Assembly (NCBI GenBank): GCA_000499405.2
Contig: HG738140.1
Coordinates: 15,577,097 to 15,641,096, forward strand
Source: Onchocerca volvulus
Lineage: Eukaryota > Nematoda > Chromadorea > Rhabditida > Onchocercidae
Direction of reading: 5' to 3'
DNA length: 64,000 bases
Part shown: positions 1-11,479 of the stretch, piece after piece
Layout: each line of letters starts with the position of its first letter
Position numbering within the stretch: the first letter of the stretch is position 1
Position numbers and translations under genes: made by a program
The notes under the pieces: generated by a model
What the model saw: only the letters and a program-made list of their open reading frames with translations
Database searches by the model: none
What the model was told of the DNA's origin: nothing

Positions 1-33
1 TAATGAAGAATTTAATAATTTTAGTTGGTAATT

Positions 34-194
34 AGCTGATAGAAATTTTATCACTTATCATTATGGATAAACAGCACAAACAAAGGACATCGGGATTTTC
101 CAGGGAAGTATAGACAAAAAACATGAAATAGAGATTGTTAATCCAAAAAATCAAAAAATTAACAATTAAGTTATTTATAAAATTTCTATCAGCT
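34..194. repeat. Foldback element with 18-bp terminal inverted repeats
   Basis: Positions 34-51 and 177-194 are perfect inverted complements (18 bp), enclosing about 125 bp. Inside, ATTGTTAAT and ATTAACAAT (about 134-174) form a second nested inverted repeat. The layout resembles a short non-autonomous foldback or MITE. No target-site duplication was identified and no second copy was noticed in the window, so element status is inferred from shape only. Confidence 0.5.
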
Positions 195-2329
195 TCTATT
201 TCAAAAAAAAAAAAAAAAAAAAAATGTATAAATTTTATTCATCGATTTAGCATATCTGAGAAAATAAAAACTTTGCGGAAGTAAGGAATATGCTTTAAAT
301 TTTATTCTAGATAATAAGAAATAAATAAGGCTTGAAGTAATTAATTAATTAGTAGTTATGCTAATATTTAGGAAATAATTTGCAAATATTGAAGGAAAAT
401 CCAGGCTATTGAAGGAGAATCCTACGTAGTATTATTATGTTGTTAAAATTAACATAAGAAAATTCCTTTTTCTTCATTAATGATATACGATAATTTTCAA
501 CAACGGAAAATAGCTTTGAATAAGTTAATTTACTCTATTTTATTAATTTTTCATAATGCTTATAATAGTTGAGCCAATATTTTTAATAGAAAATTCTCCT
601 GCGCGATTATGGAAGTAGCACCAAAATAATTACTATGAATTATCGAAAGATCGTAATATGCTTAGAAATAATGTGATGAGAAGAAATATGCAAATTTTAG
701 CGAATTTTTAAAAAGTTTAATTCCATATTTTTTAAAGGTGCAAATTATCGTTTGATTCTTCTAGATTTACGATTTACGAAGTTTTTAAAGAATTTCCAAG
801 AAATAATTTTGTTTGCACTATCATTTTTACAAGTTGAATTTGCATTTATGGAAGATGCATGCGGTTCTACAAATTACTTTGTAACTGAAACGAATCTGGT
901 GTCTTCGATTCAAATGTTTTAATTCATTTTGATCGGATAGCTGCCATTATAACAAAGCAAAAAAAAAAGTTGATCCCAAAAATAGCCATAATAAAATTTG
1001 CTCAAATCCATTAAAATTACTGAATGATTCCGATAAACTTATCTGCAAACTAATTAAATTTCAAATTTGGATTTAGATTCATTTATTTCTTTTGTTTATA
1101 TTATAGAGATTCAAACAAAAAAAAAAATAAGAAAAAAAAGAAAAACTTAACCCGCTTTGTAAAATATCACGAAATCCTTACTAGCAAATTTAATATAATA
1201 CATAATTACTATAACATCAGTATATAAATATACATAGCTTTTCAATATTAAAAATGAATTAAAAACAAAAAAAAAAGTCATTCAAATATATTTAATATTT
1301 ATGGCATTTATTTATATTAAAAACATTAAATTAATGTCATGAATTAATATTAGATATTTAATACTATAAATTTCGGCTATAAAACAGCCATTTTTTATTT
1401 CAATAAATTAATTTTCTTTATTCCAATGAATCTTTTTATTTAAAGGCATGCAATTCTAAGAAAAGAAATTATTCTGGGAAATCATTGGATAATCATGAAA
1501 TATTAATGAAAAATTTTCTGTTAAAAATAAAATTTATTGAAAAAACAACAAAAATTTATTAATTTTTAAACTAAATAATGTTAATAAGCGATCGTTGAGA
1601 TAATTATCCGATCTATCAAAATGTCGAATTAAAATTAGAATAGTAAGAATCACATGTATCTTGCTAATTGGGATAGATTTTATTTTATGCATTTTCAGAA
1701 GTTCAAAATTGTCTTTTTCTTTTAAATAATTTCAGTATTAATGGTTTATTGTGAACAAACAAACACACATTGCCATTTAATCGATATTTCCGTCCTTTTA
1801 ATTTCAATTATTTTGAGATAAGTTTTGACAAAATTGAGAAATTCGGAAAATTTTTGCTGCTAACATTCAAGATGATTTCATGGAACATATGCTATTGGCA
1901 GAGAAATATCAGTTTACCGTGCCAGTGCTTTCATCTAAAAAATTAAATGTTTTAATCCAAATTCTACTGCTAAATGTATGGAGTAATGCAATAACTGGGA
2001 ATATGAAGCGAGAAAGTTTACGACGAAAATCTTTTTATTTGAAATTTCCAAACCTGTCTACGTTCCATGCCAATTCTTCTGCAGTTGCTTTAATATCGAA
2101 TGAAGAGAGAAACCATAAATTTTGATTTTTTTCTTGCAAACATATTAAATTCGTATGAATTCGTGCAAATAGCACGCATTTTTGATTTTAAATTCATTCT
2201 TATATAATTGGCTTTCATTTGAAGTTATCCGACTACTTAAACTGGTGAAACAAAAAATATCAATTCATTTATCAATGTTTTCATCATCAATTATAACTGC
2301 AATCTTACTGACAATACTACTACTAATAT
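195..2329. other. AT-rich stretch with no supportable gene
   Basis: Mostly AT-rich sequence with A and T homopolymers. An 81-codon open frame at 1880-2125 (+) has no recognisable domain and no convincing splice context. I see no RNA gene or repeat array here. Confidence 0.4.
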
Positions 2330-3474
2330 GCAAAGTTGGCAAATATACTTCTATGCTAATGTCAGTATAAGTAATTTAATAAGTAACATTTGTAATGTTC
2401 TCATGATTGGCTGATTTTTAGCATAGTTACGTAGACAAATATAAATCAGCAAAAGCATACCACAGATGTAAATTAGGTTTCGCTAAATATGCATGTGAAG
2501 AAATAAAATTATCAAATGATGTTGCTTAATTTTCTCACATCAACAACATTATTTGACAATGTACTGATTTAAATATAAATCTTAAAAGCTGATTGGATAT
2601 GTGGTAAAGGAACACGCATAAACTAAAGTTGATCCGACTTTACGTTATAATAGTATGTGGATTTTTTCTTTAGTCCAACATTACTCAGCAATTCTGAACA
2701 CAAATGTCACTGCATTATTATTACACAAATCATCTTACGCTACTTACAATTAAAGTATTAAATAATTTTGGAAAATTTGCAGTAAATGGAAGTAACATTA
2801 TCCATTGGTTTTTTGACTTTTCGTAAAAAAATGAAAATTTACCGATTGAAGGTAACCGCAAAATCATGATATTGGAGAAATTCAGATTTTTAAGGAATAG
2901 AAATCAGCGGTAAATGAAAAGATGCTGAACATCTCAGATACTCAACGCCCGGAATTTCAATATGATCAACGTCCAGAATATGATTTATCGATTATCGTAT
3001 CATTCAATGTAGATGAATGGCCAAATCACTAGCAAGATTAAAGGTAGCAAGAAGCGGATCATTGCATGCAAGCCATAATAATGATTCATTACTAATTGCA
3101 CGATAGGTTTCCAATAAAATCGTATTATTGGCCATGCAATGTGGCTGCGTGAACAAGTTTTTAGCAATGATTTTTTAATTTACTTTTTTAAAATTTCAAG
3201 TACTAAAGTCAGATCTTAATCCTTAATTCAAACAGAAATATCTCAAATTTGAGAAATTAATTTTTATAAAAATAACTGAAAGAAGAAATTTTTTTTTTTG
3301 ATGAAAGAAAGGAAGATATTTTTAATTCTCTTTTTCATCAAGAATTTGTTTTTAAAAAAAAAAAATTGAGTAAAAAATTAAAATTTAAAATCAGATCGAT
3401 GCAGTAATTGCATGTAATGTTTTCTGAATATTAAACATTAAATGATGAAAAAATTATTATACAAGCACTAGTTG

Positions 3475-4051
3475 CTTCGCTGAAATCGCAAGGATAAAAG
3501 AAGAAAATCAATGATTCTTTTGTTTTAAATTTGATATTGTATTATTTGCTGTTTTCGATTGTGAAATCATTTTTTTTTTTGTCTCTTAAGTTAATGAGCT
3601 TTAGAAAAGCTCTCTTTCATCATGTTAACCACAACACAATCTCACGCGCTAACAAAGGCGCATACTCATAAGACAACAAAGATTATCTTTTTTGTCCAAG
3701 AGAAGAGCACAAAAATTGTTTAAAAGAATGGGTAACGCTAGCTCGGTTGAATGATACAGCTCGGGTATTGGGTTTTTCTTTTGTTGCTTAACCATATCTC
3801 CTTTTCTTCGTATTATGTTCTCTTCATGAAAGTTATCCCTTTGATATTATGGAAGTTATATTTTTGATATAATTATTATTAACATAATTGCTACGTTCGT
3901 TAATTAACAAATTTGTCATATTAAAGGTCTAATTACCCAAGTTTGAGGTTCGTTTCCAAATGAGTGAAACAAGAAAATTGAAGAAACCTGTGAGAACTAA
4001 AAACAGAATTCACCCTTACAATTTTGTCACGATCGGAAAGAAACAGCGAAA
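3475..4051 (+). mobile_element. Solo LTR carrying an SL1-like sequence (copy 1)
   Basis: A 577-bp element flanked by the direct repeat AGTTG (3470-3474 and 4052-4056), a 5-bp target-site duplication. It aligns along its length with the solo LTR at 8185-8780: shared TCGCTGAAATCG start, paired GAGCTT..AAAGCTCTCT block, CAAAGGCGCAT block, SL1 and the GAGAAC..AACAGAATTCA block near the end. Its outer bases have decayed (CTTCGC...GCGAAA against TGTCGC...GCGACA in copy 2). It lies inside the TRPC-like pseudogene, so it inserted after that duplication. An open frame beginning at 3960 is a chance frame across the LTR end. BEL/Pao origin is inferred from the related SL1-bearing unit beside the protease relic near 37 kb. 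Confidence 0.8.
3927..3948 (+). other. SL1-like 22-mer inside LTR copy 1
   Basis: Matches the nematode trans-spliced leader SL1 at 21 of 22 positions (C for T at the fourth base) and ends in TTTGAG followed by GT. It begins at LTR position 453 of 577 and is preceded by an A/T-rich ATATTAAA. Confidence 0.85.
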
Positions 4052-4599
4052 AGTTGCATCATATGTCATGGGAATAATTTCAATTTTCGACATCCTGCAA
4101 AAAATTGCGTCAAAGATAGATAGCATGCTTGCATATTTACACGAAAGTATGTTTGCATTTGCTAATTTTCTAAACAATAAACAATGTGATATTTTGTTGT
4201 TCAAAATAAATATGTCAAATTGTAAAAATTATCACTATCAAGTCAATGTAAACCATCACTTTTATTTAATCTCATATTTCAGATTCAGTAATGAATAAAA
4301 AGAAGCATTTTTCGACACAGCCCGAATAACAGATGAACCATTATATTCTTCATCGTGATATTCCATGAAAAATGATAGAATAAATTTAAAAACTTGTCTT
4401 CTGACACACAAATAGCATCATCAATGCTTCCTTGATCGGCTCGCCTGATGATCAGTAAATGAGGAATTGAAATAGTCGCTCTGTTTGACCCTGAAATTAG
4501 ACAATTTCTCGAGCACACTTCATAAAATATTATAAAATTCTCTCGCTTATCATATACTTGAACCATTGATAGTTTAGCAACCATGATTTTTATCACTAA

Positions 4600-6248
4600 A
4601 AAGAATTGATCCTTGCAGTATTATGCAAGATTTATTCACATTCTAGATGATATTTAATGAATTCGAAGATAGTTTCAATATTTGTACCTCATAAAACAAA
4701 CAAACATCTTGTAAACAATTAGGATTTATTTAGCAGACAAGCTTGATATTCTGTTTACTTTCTCTTAATATCGTTCACCTTTCACTTGATTTCTCATTTT
4801 TCGGTTTCTCATTTATTGTCAGTTTGAATTACTTTTCAAATTTCAAATCATTTTCTAAATTATTAATTCGAATCGCTTCATTTATTTCTTTTGAAAATTT
4901 GAAAGATGAAAAATCAATTTATAATTTTGTTTTTTACCCAGTTTTCTTGATGTAAATGAGAGAAAATGTCCAAGTCATCAGCATGCAAACTTGCAAGAGT
5001 TATGACTTTTATTTTATTGTATAAATTTTATTAAAATATGATTTTGTTAACTAAATTATGATGAAGATTTGATGCTGATTTTAATTTCAATTTGCGGCAG
5101 TTTACTTTGATTTTGTATATCTAATCCATTTTATTCATGATATGTATTGTGAAACAGTAACAAAAAAATCAATCATATTTTCCTCAGTAAGTGTAATTTG
5201 CATTTGAAAAAGCGTAAAGAATCAATTGTACCATAATTAAACAGAAATGTAAAATGAAGTTGGACAAATGCAAGCGCAATGGAATAAATATTACCGAATA
5301 CTTGATTAGTTACTATAATTTTTTAAAAGAATTTAACAAAAAAATTTAATTTCTCTTTTTTTTTGTCCTTTTTCTTCTTTTGGTGTTTTTACCGTATGAA
5401 TAATTTTATTTCATAATTTTTACAAATCTTTTCCTCATTTTTTTGAGCCTTTTATTTTCATTTTCTTCATTGCTTAAACTATTCTTCATCTGAATTAATC
5501 AAAATTAAATCAAAGTTCGATAACATATGAATTAATAAATCAATAAATAATAATTAATTTTAAAAGAATTAAAATTTAAGAATTAATAACTTAATGATTT
5601 AATGATTAAAATTTTGAAAAATCAAATCTTCTTTAATGAAAAATTCCTTTAAATATGCATTTTATTTTATCGCATAAATGACGAATGATTATGCTTAAAT
5701 GATGATAATCATCAATACCTTTATAAAACTTTCAATTTTTCCATTTCCTTATAGTCTTACAGTTTAAATTTTTATCTGTATAAATATTCTATGAATAGTT
5801 GTATTTGTTTATCTTTCTTTTTTGTTCATTTTGTACAATCATGTTTATTTTTGCTTTTGAATTTACGAAACTGAAAATATAACAACAATAAAGTGTTTTG
5901 AATTAATTGATGGTATCTAATTCAATTTAATCCAAAGAATTAAGTAATAATAATGAAAAGTGAAACTAGAGAAAACAAAACGCTTTGAGTAAATTACAAA
6001 TTTGTTACTTAATTGAAATAACGATGAAGACGGGGACATGCGACAAGAACAAAGCAAAGAGACGTTTATTTCTATCGATGCATTAGTAAAAGAATTTTTG
6101 TTATACAGATACTAAAAGAATTTTTATTATACAGATACTTCTTTTATATTAATTACTTTCACATAACTCTTACAGGAATCAAAATATTCTTTTCTTCTTG
6201 AAATTCCACAATTATTGATTCCTTTCCAGATTCTGGGTCTGCATTTTT
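4600..6248. other. Non-coding AT-rich interval
   Basis: AT-rich sequence with a pyrimidine-rich patch near 5350-5480. A frame at 4743-4955 (+) is hydrophobic and F/S-rich, without a start context, splice site or family motif, and looks like chance. A 24-bp direct repeat (AAAAGAATTTTT.TTATACAGATACT) lies at about 6089-6139. Confidence 0.4.
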
Positions 6249-8036
6249 TCAGTATTTTTCGTTCATTTTCTTAGATTTCTTGGCTTCTGATCTTATATTT
6301 AAGCGATGCTTTGGCTCAGGAGAGTCGAAATCACCCACATATCGTTCCTGATCGAACTGATTCAAATCACACAATCGATGATATTCTTGCTCTTGCTGAT
6401 GGAACCGTTTGGTCGCTTTCCTTTCAACTCCTTTTAATGTCGGACGTGTAGCAAGTCGAGAACGCAAACCTATCTCACTGCTACGTATCAAATTGTACCA
6501 GAACAGTGCTGCATTCTGCAGAAATCCAAATATTATAATAATTAAACATACTTGAGGTAAATTATAATAATTCAGGTATCCTAATTCCACTTTTTCTAGA
6601 TTAGCGCAAATCCTGGAAATTTGCAAGAATAAAATTCAAAAATTTTCAAACATATAGATATTTCGACCGATTTTATCCACTTGGCGCATAAATTTTCGCT
6701 TCTTATTCAGCTGACCATAAAACAAACGGACGATGAAAGTAATTAACTTGAAATTCGAAACTAATTATTCTATTTTTCTATAGAATCGTAGAGAAATAGA
6801 ATATTTAATTTCAATTTAACTTCATTACTCTACAGTTGAATTCGAGATTATTAAGTTTTCTCTTTCTCTCCAGAAATCGTCAAAAGATATTTTGTGCGAT
6901 ATAGCATCTATCTGACATCTTCTGACTAGCATCTGATACCTAACAACTCATTTTGATACACGATACTGATATTTTCAAACTGATCAAGAATACTATTCTA
7001 CCTCCAGTTTCAGTTTCAGTCATCTGTAATCAAAGGAAAACAATTTTTTGTAAAAATATTTTCAATTAAAAAGATTGAATTATCCAAAAAACATTCAGAA
7101 ACAAATGAATTGAATGAATACATAAAGTAAAATTGCAGCCATTCGATTTCCAGTTCCCAATTTCGTAGACTGATTTCCCTCCTGAAAAAATACGATTCCT
7201 TGTTACTAACATACGAAAACCGATCAAAAAAGTTTCAAATGACAAGTTGCTAGCGATGTGTACATTTTCGAATATCGTTTTGGTCTTGTCTGCAAGAGCA
7301 ATTAAGGAACGATTTCTGCAAAGTCGTCCGTTTCCATTAACTAATTTTTGAAAAAAAGCCGAATATCTAACAGTTTGTGATAATTGCTTATTGGAAAGCT
7401 CAGTCAGTGTTACCCGAAAGAATCAAACCAATGATTCTGAATATCATAGTTCAGTCTTGCTGTTCTTTGCATGAAGAAATGAGATACATAGCGATGAAGC
7501 GCTTACGACCGGTACTTACTGTTTACATAATGCTTCGTATATCGGCCCTATACCTTCGTCCAAGTTATTTTTAACTCGTACATTACTTATTGGTAAAATG
7601 TCTCGTCGCATGTCGATACGTTGGACTTCATTATTTTCCAGCAAATCTTCATACGCCATTGCACTGTCTTTGGCTGGTGAACGATCCGGATCTGTAGTAC
7701 GTGCAAAATAAAACACTTCGTGCTAAGCAAGAATTGAAAAATTTTTGTATGCATATGAAACTAGTTTCGTCGCTGATGAATAACATTATTGTGCTATTAA
7801 AGTTAGGAATTATTTTTGCTAAAATACTGCAATAAATGACTTACTCATGCGATATTTATTTTTAAGCAGCAAAGCTCGTTTCAGATTCGCTATTTGTAGA
7901 ATGAGAAAATCAAATATTTGAGAATATCTTCTAGGTTCGTCATTGGGACTGCCTCCTCGACATTTTTACGCTTCCTGCATCCACATAATGGTGTGGTAAT
8001 AGTTTTATGCATGAACGATTTCAAAACAATCTTCAG
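6249..8036 (-). CDS. Receptor cytoplasmic region, weakly kinase-like; partial gene
   Basis: Three minus-strand exons join with consistent phase and good borders. Exon A is 8036-7970 (after ...TGTTGCAG, ending before GTAAAA), exon B 7889-7845 (ending before GTAAGT) and exon C 7691-7520 (ending before GTAAGT). The joined product runs ...CGCRKPNLKRALLLKNKYRM, then NPDRSPAKDSAMAYEDLLEN, then RRDILPISNVRVKNNLDEGI followed by GPIYEAL. The basic start looks juxtamembrane, and L.EG.G..YEA resembles a degenerate kinase glycine loop preceded by an IPxSNV-type lead. Another frame ends at 6249, with acceptor TTTCTGCAG near 6516, and encodes a charged tail (SRLATRPTLKGVERKATKRF). The link between exon C and this terminal exon is not in phase, so an exon is missing or lost. 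The gene may be the 3' part of the signal-peptide/FN3 gene upstream. No kinase catalytic core was found, so function is uncertain. Confidence 0.45.
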
Positions 8037-8184
8037 CTGCAACATTCGAAATTCCAAAATCGATATGTTTCCTCCTTTCAACATTTCCTACATTTTTAAG
8101 AAAGCAAAAGAAGGAGAAGAAAGAGCCTCTTCTTTATCTAATCTTTCTTCGAATTATCTTTCAGAGGATCAGAACTAATCAGTC

Positions 8185-8780
8185 TGTCGCTGAAATCGCG
8201 AGATAAAAGAAGAAAAAAAAAAATAATCAGTGATCCCTTTGTTTAAAATTTTACATTGCATATCTCATGTAGTTGATTGTAGAATCATCTTTGTCTATCC
8301 AGTTAAAGAGCTTAAAAAAGCTCTCTATTATCATCAGCTAACTAAAGCACAATCTCATGCACATCAAAGGCGCATGCTTCCGAGACAATAAAGGATCTTT
8401 CTTGTCTCTACAATGTTCCAGGACCCTCCATCCACGAAGAAGATGGGGTCGGGTCCTGATTTACAAAATCATTTCAACCAACAAGCTACCATCAGCTCGG
8501 TCGAGTGGACAAGCCGGTGATAAACTAATTCTTCTTCGTTACCAAACCTATCTCCCCCCCTCTTTTATCTTCATAATATTATCGGAATTGTATTGTTAAT
8601 ATAATTGTTGTAATAATTGTTGCGTATGTTGATTTATAAATTAATCATAATAAAGGTTTAATTACCCAAGTTTGTGGTTCGTTACCAAGTGAATAAACAT
8701 CAAAATAGATGAAACTGTGAGAACGGAAGAACAGAATTCATTTTATTATTTTGTCGCTATCAGAAAGAAAAGAAGCGACA
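8185..8780 (+). mobile_element. Complete solo LTR carrying an SL1-like sequence (copy 2)
   Basis: A 596-bp element with TG...CA ends that form a 6-bp inverted pair, TGTCGC at 8185-8190 and GCGACA at 8775-8780. It is flanked on both sides by CAGTC (8180-8184 and 8781-8785), a 5-bp target-site duplication. There is no internal region, so it is a solo LTR left by LTR-LTR recombination. It contains an AATAAA-like TATA/polyA stretch just before SL1 (8655-8676). It lies between the two halves of the minus-strand FN3/receptor gene, in the opposite orientation. An 80-codon frame at 8357-8599 is within the LTR and is not considered a gene. Confidence 0.85.
8655..8676 (+). other. SL1-like 22-mer inside LTR copy 2
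   Basis: 21 of 22 matches to SL1 (TTTGTG in place of TTTGAG), followed by GTTCG. It starts at LTR position 471 of 596, so 126 nt run from its first base to the LTR end. Confidence 0.85.
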
Positions 8781-9126
8781 CAGTCAAAGCAGCTGCTAGC
8801 ATTTGAAAATTCAGGATTTTCCCTTTTATACGTGTCTTGCGAACCTCCAAAACAGNAGTATATCAGTAATTATTCGTCGATGTAATCAGGTCTGCAATGC
8901 TAAGCACACATCAAATAGTAACAAACAGTGTAAAATGAATTCAACAGATCACTCCCTTAAGAGGATAAATTCAAATAAACGCTCGCAAAAGCTTAGCAGA
9001 GCTTGAACAACAACAGTTAGTTATCATTTATTCAAATCTTTTGGCTTAAAATTTTCAATGGCATGAACTGAACGCATTTCTGGCCTTCATTTCGCAATGT
9101 TCACCTTCAAAGGAGAAAGTATTTTC

Positions 9127-9625
9127 CAGCAAAGCTTTAGCAGAAAAGTTCAAATTTTTAGCCGAAAACTTCAAATTTTTAACAGAAAATTTCAAATTTC
9201 TGGCAGAAAATTTCAAATTTCTGGCAGAAAATTTCAAATTTCTAGCAGAAAATTTCAAATTTCTGGCAGAAAATTTCAAATTTTTAGCAGAAAATTTCAA
9301 ATTTTTAGCAGAAAATTTCAAATTTTTAGCAGAAAATTTCAAATTTTTAGCAGAAAATTTCAAATTTTTAGCAGAAAATTTCAAATTTTTAGCAGAAAAT
9401 TTCAAATTTTTAGCAGAAAATTTCGAATTTTTAGCAGAAAATTTCGAATTTTTAGCAGAAAATTTCAAATTTTTAGCAGAAAATTTCGAATTTTTAGCAG
9501 AAAATTTCAAATTTTTAGCAGAAAATTTCAAATTTTTAGCAGAAAATTTCAAATTTTTAGCAGAAAATTTCAAATTTTTAGCCGAAAACTTCAAATTTTT
9601 AGCAGAAAATTTCAAATTTTTAAAC
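9127..9625. repeat. 21-bp minisatellite, about 24 copies, open on both strands
   Basis: The unit AGCAGAAAATTTCAAATTTT+T repeats with few substitutions (A/G in TTTCAAATT/TTTCGAATT, CTGG for TTTA). Because 21 is a multiple of three and the unit lacks stops, both strands stay open for more than 550 bp: plus 9097-9654 reads a RKFQIFS heptad, minus 9645-9055 a NLKFSAK heptad. The minus frame lies on the strand of, and between, the FN3 exons and the receptor-tail exons, with a possible acceptor (ATTAACAG) just before it. A repeat-encoding exon cannot be excluded, but a non-coding intronic minisatellite is simpler. Confidence 0.85.
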
Positions 9626-10206
9626 AAAAAAATGTCATCATACACTTCTGTTAATCTTGCACATGTATTTCAAATTTCTAATAATCATTAAAATTTGCTT
9701 GTGCTAAATGTCATTGATGACGTTAAAATATTATAAAACAAAACATACTACAAGGCATATAATCGTCTAAATGATTTCATATTATCATTCATTCTTCCTC
9801 TTTTTTATCAAACTTTTACTGGAACAATTTCTGTACATAAAGTAATTAAATTTGATAATCGAAGATTAACCAAAAACTAATTATTTTTTGATTTGTGGAA
9901 TTAAATAGGAATATTAATGGCAAATAATGACGCTTCTGAAGGTACGAATTAATTGGAAAGATTAGTAAAATGCATTGCCAAAAATAAAAAACGAAAACAA
10001 AATGCTGAGCAGCGATGCAAACAACCTGTAAATATTAAACATCTCTTGTATATGAAGAAAGAACATGGAAAAAATTCCGAAAATGGTTATATTTATTCCA
10101 TTCAATACATATATTGTGAAATCTGTTCTTTTTATATCTATTCTAAATTTTAATTTAAATTCAAAATAATCAAATATATCATTCTGTAATCAGCCTTTGT
10201 TGATCA

Positions 10207-11149
10207 TTTTTTTGTAATATGCTGCTTTGGTTCCAAATTGATATAGCGAACAATATATCCCTAGAAATATGGAATTTTGAATTTGATCATCATCACTGCT
10301 AAGATAATTTAATCAATTTATGCTAAAATTTGAAAAAATATAGACGAAAACTTTATTTCAGTGGAAATATCCACAATTCACGCAATTTGTTTAAAAACTT
10401 TTTAAATTTAAAAATAATTTCGTCAATTCTTACTTTAATTTGTCCATTTGGTTCCTTTAGTGGCTCCCAAATTACTGCAATAAAACTTTGCTTTAAAGCT
10501 CGAGCTTGCACCTTCTTACGTGAACTTATGGTTTTCTTGCATCTGTTTGCATTTCTTCTGAAATTCTTGCAGCTTGGCAATCTATTGTTTTAACAGACGA
10601 AATTGCTTTCGCATAAGTCTTTCTTTCAGAATACTTTTTTTTTTTTCGATTTCACATAATTAAAAACAAAATTTAAGTAAAAATGCTTAAAACAGGAAAA
10701 AATTTTTCATTTTATCTTACAAATATTCAATGAAATCATTGAATGAAAATGAAATAAAATGATAAACTTAATTGTTTTTTCTTTTTTGCCCTTTTTTATT
10801 CGTTATTTATGAATGAAAATTTCTGTGACAGTTTGGTTTTAAAATTTTTAATCGATTCAAATCTTGAACTTATGGTTACTTTGTTGTAAAAATTATCCTA
10901 TTATAAATAATATTCTTAAAAATCAGCATGAAATTTAGTAAAATAAAAAAAATTATGAACTAATATCAGCAATAATGCGTGATCAAGTTAAATTTGATTT
11001 TAATTTAAAAAATAATTGCTAATCTAATGATATAGTATTTACGAATCAATTAATGCCTACTTTTGTTTACCAATATTTCACTTCCTGACGAAATTCCAAA
11101 AAACAAACCTAAATTTCCAGGCCAATAATAAAAGCAGTACTAGTAACAT
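10207..11149 (-). CDS. Signal peptide plus fibronectin type III exons; partial, probably damaged
   Basis: Exon 1 (11149-11109) begins with ATG and encodes MLLVLLLLLAWKF, a strong signal-peptide core, ending AG|GTTTGT. Exon 2 (10557-10434, after GAATTTCAG) continues in phase and reads ...KKVQARALKQSFIAVIWEPL followed by KEPNGQIK, then GTAAGA. Exon 3 (from 10260, after TATTTCTAG) continues in phase with GYIVRYINLEPKQHITKK. Together they give the first half of an FN3 domain: V.A....S..V.WEPP..PNG.I.GYIVRY. This fits a secreted or single-pass receptor. Exon 3 runs into TGA (10204-10206) straight after a seven-A tract, where a one-base change would restore the frame, so either an assembly error or a pseudogene is possible. 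The receptor-tail exons at 8.0-6.2 kb may be its continuation. Confidence 0.6.
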
Positions 11150-11479
11150 TTGCACTTCTTTCTGCTTGATTGATCCTTCGTTATACCTGAAATATATCTG
11201 AAATTAAGAAGAGCGATAAAGGGGATTTAATGCAAAATTTTAAATTATTTCTGAATTATCGAATTAAAATTGTTTGGGAATAATACAGTTAATCGAAATT
11301 AAATAATTAAATGACTTAATTGGCTGCACATTAAATGAAATTGCTGTTGCTTATTTATCTCAAGAATTTAAAATTTTTAATAATATTTCCTCCATTCAAA
11401 TATAGAATTTATGTGTGAAATAATCAGTAAATTTCATTTTATTTTCATTACCAAAAATTTTAAGTTCGAAGTAAATTGT

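Larger units (their letters stand above)
2330..4596 (-). pseudogene. TRPC-channel-like pseudogene, N-terminal region, split by a solo LTR
   Basis: Read on the minus strand, three blocks follow one another. The first (4596 to about 4390) has a VYDKRE...IFYE core and ends in a weakly ankyrin-like ...RADQGSID stretch. The second (3137-3007) reads LLETYRAISNESLLW then NDPLLATFNLASDL, which matches the linker just after the ankyrin repeats of TRPC channels (YRA..S......DP...AF.L...L). The third (about 2660-2330) includes a degenerate FISSHAYL...LHLWY segment like the following TRP helix. The same blocks occur in the same order on the plus strand at 23.6-25.0 kb, so this is a duplicated gene fragment. 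Stops interrupt the third block, and a 577-bp LTR (3475-4051) sits between blocks one and two. No pore region was seen. The family call rests on motif memory and needs a database search. Confidence 0.5.

Noticed and set aside
3960..4298. 112-codon frame starting just after the SL1-like sequence
   Set aside because: It seemed attractive as an SL1-led gene, but it begins inside the LTR, crosses the LTR end at 4051 and the target-site duplication, and continues into antisense of the TRPC-like pseudogene.
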